Origin: Parahoeflea olei | Lineage (GTDB): Bacteria > Pseudomonadota > Alphaproteobacteria > Rhizobiales > Rhizobiaceae | Direction: 5' to 3' | DNA length: 64,000 bases | Assembly: GCF_001703635.1 (NCBI RefSeq) | Contig: NZ_LQZT01000004.1 | Coordinates: forward strand, 65,465 to 129,464 | Part shown: piece after piece, positions 57,976 through 64,000 of the stretch | How the letters are laid out: the number at the start of each line of letters is the position of its first letter | Position numbering within the stretch: position 1 is the stretch's first letter | The notes under the pieces: generated by a model | Seen by the model: the letters and a program-made list of their open reading frames with translations, nothing else | Databases searched by the model: none | What the model was told of the DNA's origin: nothing | Program-made: the position numbers and the translations under genes

Positions 57976-60900
57976 ATGGACTTTTCTTCGACCAGCAACG
58001 CCAGCCAGCGCAACCGGACCACGGGCCTGCACTGCGCCTGCCTTCTGACCGCGCTTTTTGCCTCGACCGCTCTGGCGTCGAGCCCGCTGATGGCGGCCGA
58101 ACCCGTGCGCACCGCCACGCCTGCAATTGCGACGGCGAAGACGGCGGGCGCCGCCGCCGCGCCCTTGCAGCAGGACTCGGCACAGCTCGACACCGCGGAA
58201 CTGGCCGAAGCCCTGGCCCTGGCAGCCTCCTACGGCAAGTCCTCGCTGATCGCCTCTGTCTACGAGAATGCGCGGATCACCCCGTTCCGGGCCGAAGCGG
58301 TGGCAAGCCGGGCGCTGGCCATCGCGCCCGGCCTTTCGCGCGAAATCAGGCTGGCGACCGATCTGGCGCTCAGTCAGGCGCGGAACGCGGGCTTTGACGC
58401 GGGTCTAAGCGGCACCGCATCCGGCAACGGCCTGCGTGCGGCCCTGGCCCTGCCGCCCGGCGCGGACAATGCGGTCGATCTCGGCAGCATGACCGAGTTC
58501 CAGCGCAACTGGGGCCTCGGCGCCATCGGCGCGGAGGAAGCCGTGAACCGCAACCTGACCGGCGCAGGCGTGGTGGTGGCCGTCGTCGATACCGGACTGG
58601 ACATGCGCGCCAATGGCACGCCGCACTCCGAATTCACGGGCCGGGTCGACGAGCGGTCGACGTCGCTGTTCCACTGGTATGACCCGAACCTGGCGATTGC
58701 CGCGGGCGACGTGAACGCCGGCTTCGTCCGGCCCGAGACCGCGTCGTCCGACGGCAACGGCCATGGCACCCATGTCTCCGGCATCATCGCCGCGGCCGCG
58801 GACGGCAACGGCATGCAGGGTGTGGCGCCGGGAGCGACGATCCTCGCCATTCAGGCCCTCCCCTCGGTCATGCCTTCGGAAAACGTCGACGAAAGCGGCA
58901 ATTTCGTCATCGACGGCGTCACCTACAACACCACGGCCCTCACCTATTGCGGCAGCGCGGTCTATCTCACGGACGAGAACCAGTGCAGCCAGGCCAACCC
59001 GGTGGGCATCGGCACCGACGCGGCCATTGCCTATCTGGCAACCCAAAGCGATGTCCGGATCATCAACGGCTCGTTCGGCCCGGATGCGGCCGAAGGCGAA
59101 ACGTCCTGGGCGACCGGCGACCTGACGGCGGAAGCCACCGCCGTGCGGGCCTCGTTGATGGCCGGGCAGATCCTGACGATCGCGGCCGGCAACGAAAGGG
59201 CCAAGGCCCCGATCTACGGCGAGAACCCCTCGGGCATCGGCCTGTTCCCGTTCATCAATCCGGCCAATGCGGTAAGGACCAACTCGGCGGGGCAGCTGAT
59301 CTATTCCGGCTCGGAAACCGCCGATTTCTCCGACATGACCGACGCCGCCCTGACGGCAGCGGAAGCCGCCGACGGCATCCAGCGTGGCCGGATCATCGTG
59401 GTGGTGGCGACGGATTCGCAGAAAGTGCTCGCCGACTATTCCAACGCCTGCGGCGTTGCCGCCGAATGGTGCATCGCCGCCCCCGGCGGCACCGATGACG
59501 ACAGCGTCGAGCGGCCGATCCTGTCGACCTATACCGACGGCACCTACAAGGCGCTGCAGGGCACGTCGATGGCAGCCCCCCATGTCGCCGGCGCGCTCGC
59601 CGTGCTGATCGAAGCCTTCCCAACCTACACGCCGGCCCAGATCACCAACATCCTGTTCGAAACCGCCGAGGATCTGGGCGATCCGGGCACCGACGCAGTC
59701 TATGGCCGCGGCTTCCTGCGCCTCGACCTCGCGCTTCAGTCGGGGCCGGCCGGGCTCGATTCCGCCGATACCGGCACCTATGTCGCCGGCGCCGGCGGCA
59801 CCGCGGACGACAAGTTGGTCTGGACCCGCCAGGTCAGCAGTTCCGGCTCTCTCGCCAAGCAGGGCGACGGCACGCTGGTGCTGTTGGGCAATGCGAGCTT
59901 CGAGCAGGGCGTGAGCGTCGACCAGGGCGAATTGCGGATCGACGGCAATCTGACCGGCGGGGCCGTCACCGTCGGCGCGGGCGCCACCATGTCCGGCAAC
60001 GGCACCGTTGCGGCCAATGTCACATCGCGCGGCACCCTCGCCCCGGGCCAGTCGCCCGGCCTGCTGACGATCAACGGCGACCTGACGCTGATCTCCGGCA
60101 GCCAGACGAATATCGAGGTCGACGGCACCGCGGCCCAGGTCGGCGCCGGGGGCTTCGACCGGATCTCCGTCGAGGGAACCGGCCGCACGGTCAGCCTCGA
60201 CGGCGTTCTGGCCCCCACCCTGCGCGGCATTTCCGGCTCGGCCACCAACAGCTTCACGCCGTCGCTGGGCGACAATTTCAGGTTCCTCACCCTGTCCGAC
60301 GGCCAGATCGTCGGCTCCTTCGGGAGCCTGCTGCAGCCGACCGCAGGCCTGGCCGCCAACACCCGCTTCGACGTCGTCTATGGCGCCGACAGCCTGATGC
60401 TGTCGACAACGCCGCTGAGCTATGCCGACCTTCAGGGCTTCGGCGTTTCGCAGAGCGCTGCGGCCAAGGTGATCGGCGGCGCGATCGATGCGGCGCGGCC
60501 GGCGGCCGGCACCCGACCCGGGGCCGATCTGGCGGCGCTGTTCTCGAGCCTCTATCGCGGCGATGCCAATGCTGTCGCCTCCGGTCTCGAGCAGGCCACC
60601 GGCCGCATCTATGTCGACAGCGGCCAGTCCATGGTGTTCTCGGTCGGACGCTTCGCCGACGCGCTCTGGCAGCACCAGACGGAGCTGTCGCTGTCGGGCA
60701 CGACGGACGGGGTCGCCGCCCGCTTCTGGTCCCAGGGCGATGTCTGGTTCGGCCGCAACAGCGATACCAAATCGGACAGCGCCAGCGCCTCGTTCGGCAT
60801 GGATATTCCGCTCGATCGCGGATGGGTCGGCGGCGTGGTCCGCTACGAGGGCTCCAGTGTCTCCGCCGGCAGCGACGGCAAGGCCAGTATCGACGCCTAC

Positions 60901-61515
60901 CAGGCCGCGGCCCATGGCCAGGTCGCCTATGGGGACGTCGAGCTGTCCGGCCGCGCGGGCCTGAGCTACGGCCGTCTGGATGTCTCCCGCCAGATCGGTT
61001 TCGGCGCGGGCGGCGCATCGCCGCTGACGGGCAAGGACAACGGCTTCGGCGGCTTTGCCGAAGCCACGGTGCAAAAGCGCATGGACCTGGGCGAGACCAA
61101 GGTCCTGCCCTCGCTCACCCTGGGCTACCGCGCATTCGGCTTTGACGGAACCACAGAAACCGGCGACGTGCTGCCGCTCGTCACCCAGGGCCAGACCTAC
61201 CAGCAAGGTCACGTCACCGCCGCCGTCACCGTCGCCCGCAATCTCGATCTCGACAACGGCTACCAGCTCACGCCGCAGGCCACGCTCGGCTACCGCCGCG
61301 ACCTCCTGGAGATCGCCGACCATGCTTCCGCCTCCGTGCTCGGCACCGGCTTCACCAGCCAGGGCCAGGCGATCGGCCGGGACGCGTTTGTCGGCGGCAT
61401 CAAGCTGCAGGCCAGCAACGGCCATGGCCTGACATTTGCCACCGGCTATGATGTCGACCTTCGCGAAGGCGCCCAGCAGCACCGTCTGTCCGGCTCCTTC
61501 TCCCTGCGCTGGTAA
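57976..61515 (+). CDS. subtilisin-type (S8) autotransporter
   Basis: A 1179-residue type Va secreted serine protease. After a long signal sequence (about residues 1-44) and a helical propeptide, the S8 domain shows the full triad: D205 in AVVDTGLD, H263 in GNGHGTHVSG, S531 in GTSMAAPHVAG. It is followed by an autotransporter-associated beta-helix repeat (GDGTLVLLGN and GTLAPGQSPG), then a C-terminal beta-barrel from about residue 900, ending in FSLRW as outer-membrane barrels do. Start at ATG 57976 because GGGGA is 7 bp upstream; in-frame ATGs further upstream are weaker. Substrate unknown; adhesion or surface processing is likely. Confidence 0.9.
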   Translation: MDFSSTSNASQRNRTTGLHCACLLTALFASTALASSPLMAAEPVRTATPAIATAKTAGAAAAPLQQDSAQLDTAELAEALALAASYGKSSLIASVYENARITPFRAEAVASRALAIAPGLSREIRLATDLALSQARNAGFDAGLSGTASGNGLRAALALPPGADNAVDLGSMTEFQRNWGLGAIGAEEAVNRNLTGAGVVVAVVDTGLDMRANGTPHSEFTGRVDERSTSLFHWYDPNLAIAAGDVNAGFVRPETASSDGNGHGTHVSGIIAAAADGNGMQGVAPGATILAIQALPSVMPSENVDESGNFVIDGVTYNTTALTYCGSAVYLTDENQCSQANPVGIGTDAAIAYLATQSDVRIINGSFGPDAAEGETSWATGDLTAEATAVRASLMAGQILTIAAGNERAKAPIYGENPSGIGLFPFINPANAVRTNSAGQLIYSGSETADFSDMTDAALTAAEAADGIQRGRIIVVVATDSQKVLADYSNACGVAAEWCIAAPGGTDDDSVERPILSTYTDGTYKALQGTSMAAPHVAGALAVLIEAFPTYTPAQITNILFETAEDLGDPGTDAVYGRGFLRLDLALQSGPAGLDSADTGTYVAGAGGTADDKLVWTRQVSSSGSLAKQGDGTLVLLGNASFEQGVSVDQGELRIDGNLTGGAVTVGAGATMSGNGTVAANVTSRGTLAPGQSPGLLTINGDLTLISGSQTNIEVDGTAAQVGAGGFDRISVEGTGRTVSLDGVLAPTLRGISGSATNSFTPSLGDNFRFLTLSDGQIVGSFGSLLQPTAGLAANTRFDVVYGADSLMLSTTPLSYADLQGFGVSQSAAAKVIGGAIDAARPAAGTRPGADLAALFSSLYRGDANAVASGLEQATGRIYVDSGQSMVFSVGRFADALWQHQTELSLSGTTDGVAARFWSQGDVWFGRNSDTKSDSASASFGMDIPLDRGWVGGVVRYEGSSVSAGSDGKASIDAYQAAAHGQVAYGDVELSGRAGLSYGRLDVSRQIGFGAGGASPLTGKDNGFGGFAEATVQKRMDLGETKVLPSLTLGYRAFGFDGTTETGDVLPLVTQGQTYQQGHVTAAVTVARNLDLDNGYQLTPQATLGYRRDLLEIADHASASVLGTGFTSQGQAIGRDAFVGGIKLQASNGHGLTFATGYDVDLREGAQQHRLSGSFSLRW

Positions 61516-61824
61516 TGCGGCCAGGCAAGCAACGAGACGACAGGCCCGCGGCATTGCACGCCGCGGGTCTCTGCGCGTGATGGCAGCGCGCCCCGGCTCC
61601 CGCTCCGTCGCCTGCGCCATTGACAGCGCAAAAGCCCGGCCCTATCCCGAAAGGCGAAGGTCGGCAGCCGGTGGCGCCGGGATGCGTGCCGCAAGCACAG
61701 TGCCGCCTGACGGGGCGGCACCGACATCCCGGCGACACGGGCGACCGACGGGGGTTGAAGGGAGGCGCCGTCCTGCCGGCCGCAGCAGGCGGGCGGGCCG
61801 GACATGGTGGTGAGAGCTTTTGCC
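61516..61824. other. 309-bp gap between the autotransporter and the AraC gene, with a hairpin
   Basis: At 61542-61570, AGGCCCGCGGC pairs with GCCGCGGGTCT over a 7-nt loop (one wobble), 27 bp after the stop, a terminator-like hairpin without a T-run. The remaining G+C-rich sequence has no recognisable gene or clear promoter. Confidence 0.45.
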
Positions 61825-62859
61825 ATGACCACTGCGGATATCGAGCATCAGATCCTGCTGTCGTCCGGGCTCGACCGGACGGCCAATTTCGAGCATTGGC
61901 GCAACGGGGTTGCGAGCCTGTTCGAGGCCACGCCTGCGAATGGCGATCTCGACGGCTTCAGCGCCGATCTCGCCAGCTACAATCTCGGCCATTTCCTGAT
62001 CGGCGCCTCCTCGGCGACCGCGCAGAACTTCAACCGCTCGCCCGAGCTGGTGGCCGCCACCGGCGTGGACCACCTGCTCATCCAGCTCTATGTGAAAGGC
62101 GAATGCGCCTATGACGCCGACGGCGGCATCGGCAAGGGCGTTGCCGGCGATATCGTCTGCTTCGACCTGAGCCGCCCGATGCGCAGCCGCACCACCGACA
62201 TGGACATCATCAGCCTGATCCTGCCCCGCGCGATGATCCGGCTGATGCCGCGCACGATCGACGACCTGCACGGCGCCCGGCTTGACGGAGCGACGCCGCT
62301 CGGGGTGCTGCTTGGCGAACACATGCACTCCATGGCGAAAGTCGCGCCGCGGCTGGCAGGCCCCGACGGAAGCCTGGCGGCCGAAGTGGCCTCGGTTCTG
62401 GTCTCAAGCGCGTTGTCGGCGGCGATCGCGGCGGAGAACGGCACGCTGATGGACAGCAACCTGCAGGCCATTCAGGTCTTCATCGAGCGCAATCTCACCA
62501 ATCCCGCGCTCTCCACCGACATGATCCTGCGCCAGTTCGCGATGTCGCGCTCGGTCGTGTACCGCCTGTTCGAGCCGATCGGCGGGATTGCCAATTACAT
62601 TCGCGAGCGGCGCCTGCTGCTCGCCAAGCTGAAGCTCGCCTCCGTCGGCACCGGACGCGGCTCCGTCGCCCGGCTCGCCTACGCCACCGGCTTTCCCAGC
62701 GAAGACGCTTTCTCCCGCGCCTTTCAGCAATATTACGGCATCCGCCCGAGCGAGGCGATCCGCAACGCCGAATCCGGCATCCAGCTCAAGCGCCGCATGG
62801 AATTTGCCGAGGAAAACTGGATGCAGCCCTGGCTCGACAAGCTCCGCGCCACAGCCTGA
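61825..62859 (+). CDS. AraC family transcriptional regulator (AraC-binding-domain-like N-terminus)
   Basis: The 344-residue protein has an N-terminal cupin-like sensor part of the AraC_binding_2 type (HLLIQLYVKGECAYDADGG, GDIVCFDLSRPMRS) and a C-terminal double helix-turn-helix with FAMSRSVVYRLFEPIGGIANYIRERRLL in two parts and ASVGTGRGSVARLAYATGFPSEDAFSRAF in two parts. The start may be ATG 61804 or 61825. Adjacent to the autotransporter in the same direction, so it is a candidate regulator of that gene. It ends 6 bp from the convergent hydrolase gene. Confidence 0.86.
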   Translation: MTTADIEHQILLSSGLDRTANFEHWRNGVASLFEATPANGDLDGFSADLASYNLGHFLIGASSATAQNFNRSPELVAATGVDHLLIQLYVKGECAYDADGGIGKGVAGDIVCFDLSRPMRSRTTDMDIISLILPRAMIRLMPRTIDDLHGARLDGATPLGVLLGEHMHSMAKVAPRLAGPDGSLAAEVASVLVSSALSAAIAAENGTLMDSNLQAIQVFIERNLTNPALSTDMILRQFAMSRSVVYRLFEPIGGIANYIRERRLLLAKLKLASVGTGRGSVARLAYATGFPSEDAFSRAFQQYYGIRPSEAIRNAESGIQLKRRMEFAEENWMQPWLDKLRATA

Positions 62860-62865
62860 GCCGCG

Positions 62866-63780
62866 TCACCGCACCGTCGCGACGAACTCCGCGAGTGTCC
62901 CGACAAGCTCCGGCGCCAGCGGCGCTTGCGCATCCCCATAGGTGGCAAGATTGGCCTGGCGATCCGACGGCGCCTGCTTGAGCACATGGTTCATGGCCGG
63001 GACCAGCACGAGCCGAACCCCGTCGCGCGCCGCCGCCAGCCGCTCGGCATCGGCGACGCCCACCTGCAGGTCCGTGGTGCCCTGCACGACCAGCGCCGGG
63101 CATGTCACCTGCGCCAGCTGCGCGGCCGGATCGAGCGGCAGCCAGGACATCAGATAGGGCTGGACACTGTCGCGAAACAACGGCGCCAGCGCCTCCGGCA
63201 CATCCGCCGCCGGCTCGCCGCGCAACAACTCGCCGATGATCCGCTGAGCGTGGTCGCGCAGTTCCAAAGGCAGGCCCGCCTCGTCGAGCTGCCGCAGGAT
63301 CACCTCATGCGCCGGAGAACCGGCGCCCGCGAGCAGCACCAGACCATCGACCGCAGCCGTTCGCGCGGCCATGGTCGCCACCAGTGCGCCTTCGCTGTGG
63401 CCGATGAGAAGCAGCGGCCGGGCCGGAACTTCGGCCCTGAGCCGCACCGACCAGGCCACCGCGTCGGTCACCATCTGCCCGAACCGCAGCTCGTTCTCGG
63501 CAAAACCGGCGCTCTTGCCGATCCCGCGCTTGTCGATCCTGAGCGTGGCGACACCCTGACGCGCAAGCTCGTGCGCGAGTTGCCGGAGAAAGCCGGAAGC
63601 GAGCCCCGGCAGGTCGCCATTGCGATCGACCGAACCGGAACCGGGGATGATGAGTGCCGCGGCAGTCGGATCGATACCGCGCGGCAGCGCCAGCGTTCCG
63701 TGCAAGGCACCGCAGGCGAGTTCCCGCTCCTCCGGCGCCTGCGGGGTCGTGTGAGGCCCTGCGGGCGGAGCGGATGCCAT
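62866..63780 (-). CDS. alpha/beta hydrolase
   Basis: The 304-residue protein has the YqiA/dienelactone-hydrolase-like layout: LIIPGSGSVDRNG oxyanion region, LRIDKRGIGKSAG, nucleophile Ser129 in LLIGHSEGALVA, acid in VVQGTTDLQVG, and histidine in VPAMNHVLKQA. It lacks a signal peptide. Substrate unknown. It may be cotranscribed with alaS upstream, which ends about 20 bp before it. Confidence 0.88.
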   Translation of the reverse strand: MASAPPAGPHTTPQAPEERELACGALHGTLALPRGIDPTAAALIIPGSGSVDRNGDLPGLASGFLRQLAHELARQGVATLRIDKRGIGKSAGFAENELRFGQMVTDAVAWSVRLRAEVPARPLLLIGHSEGALVATMAARTAAVDGLVLLAGAGSPAHEVILRQLDEAGLPLELRDHAQRIIGELLRGEPAADVPEALAPLFRDSVQPYLMSWLPLDPAAQLAQVTCPALVVQGTTDLQVGVADAERLAAARDGVRLVLVPAMNHVLKQAPSDRQANLATYGDAQAPLAPELVGTLAEFVATVR

Positions 63781-63799
63781 CCGCGTCCCCTCCGCAGCC

Positions 63800-64000
63800 T
63801 CAGCCGAGCGCTGCGGCTACCGCCTCGATCGCCGCTTCGGCATTTGCGCCGTCCGGGCCGCCGGCCTGGGCCATGTCGGGCCGTCCGCCGCCGCCCTTGC
63901 CGCCGATCGCTTCGGAGGCCGCACGCACAAGATCGACCGCGGAATGCTTCGCGGTCAGATCCTCGGTGACGCCGACCACGACGCTGGCCTTGCCGTCCTC
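63800..64000 (-). CDS. alaS: alanyl-tRNA synthetase, C-terminal end (gene runs off the window)
   Basis: Only the last 66 residues are present. They carry the DHHA1-type end of AlaRS with the glycine-rich [17 protein letters not shown] motif and the terminal AAALG. Catalytic and editing domains are beyond the window edge. The gene is read leftward toward the hydrolase. Confidence 0.93.
   Translation of the reverse strand, partial: EDGKASVVVGVTEDLTAKHSAVDLVRAASEAIGGKGGGGRPDMAQAGGPDGANAEAAIEAVAAALG

Noticed and set aside
58405..61620. Over 1000-codon minus-strand frame opposite the autotransporter
   Set aside because: Typical high-G+C shadow; the plus frame has the full S8 triad and barrel end.

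Overview
The window is a gene-dense, high-G+C chromosomal segment of an alphaproteobacterium, most likely a member of the Hyphomicrobiales (Rhizobiales) close to Hoeflea, Rhizobiaceae or Phyllobacteriaceae. That placement is inference from several signs: a CtrA-type box (TTAA-N7-TTAACC) before a rhizobial-type flagellin, the alphaproteobacterial F1-ATPase zeta subunit, DUF1127 and DUF3309 proteins, purC-purS-purQ-purL followed by bolA, and a eukaryotic-type NADP isocitrate dehydrogenase. Most of the segment is core metabolism. I see no rRNA, tRNA, CRISPR array, transposase or prophage.

Layout. 1-2.9 kb: start of a leftward transketolase-like gene behind a repeat-rich operator, then anmK divergent from tyrS. 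2.9-11 kb: a large AsmA-like envelope protein, a one-cysteine Bcp peroxiredoxin, a ferritin-like DUF455 protein, a membrane-anchored M23 peptidase and an RhlE-type helicase. 11-17 kb: a TfoX-N protein, a DUF2256 zinc-ribbon peptide, and a leftward CoxD/CoxE/XdhC-type operon for molybdenum-hydroxylase maturation with no structural enzyme beside it, then a flavin reductase. 17-24 kb: an orphan substrate-binding protein coupled to a P1-family peptidase, two coupled membrane or secreted proteins, purB, a hydrolase and an HpcH/HpaI aldolase. 24-31.3 kb: ATPase zeta and the pur operon, running into bolA and, after an interruption, grxD. 31.3-38 kb: YtoQ, DUF2461, a secreted DUF1176-like protein, an oxidoreductase, a Bcr/CflA-type exporter behind a foldable leader, and an isolated flagellin. 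38-44 kb: an inositol-phosphatase-family enzyme, ttcA, an ABC-F ATPase behind a possible leader peptide, rpsD and pepT.

44-45.4 kb is A+T-richer and holds an unrecognised exported protein and a DUF3309 peptide. 45.7-49.3 kb: an AAA ATPase paired with a HerA-like ATPase, DUF1127, and an ArsR-type regulator. 49.3-53.3 kb: murI, a TrmJ-like methyltransferase, a GNAT enzyme, and a KAS II enzyme under a MarR regulator. Two identical palindromes (GTGTATCTACAC) lie in front of both of those genes. 53.5-57.4 kb: icd, two membrane proteins (one DedA), a GST and an AraC/GyrI regulator. 57.9-63.8 kb: a subtilisin-type autotransporter followed by an AraC regulator, an alpha/beta hydrolase, and the 3' end of alaS.

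The strongest regulatory observations are the paired MarR operators and the CtrA box at the flagellin. The most open-ended are the three-stem RNA-like element before the exporter, the small ORF overlapping the ABC-F start, and the maturation operon without its enzyme. I found no clear-cut new multi-gene system.
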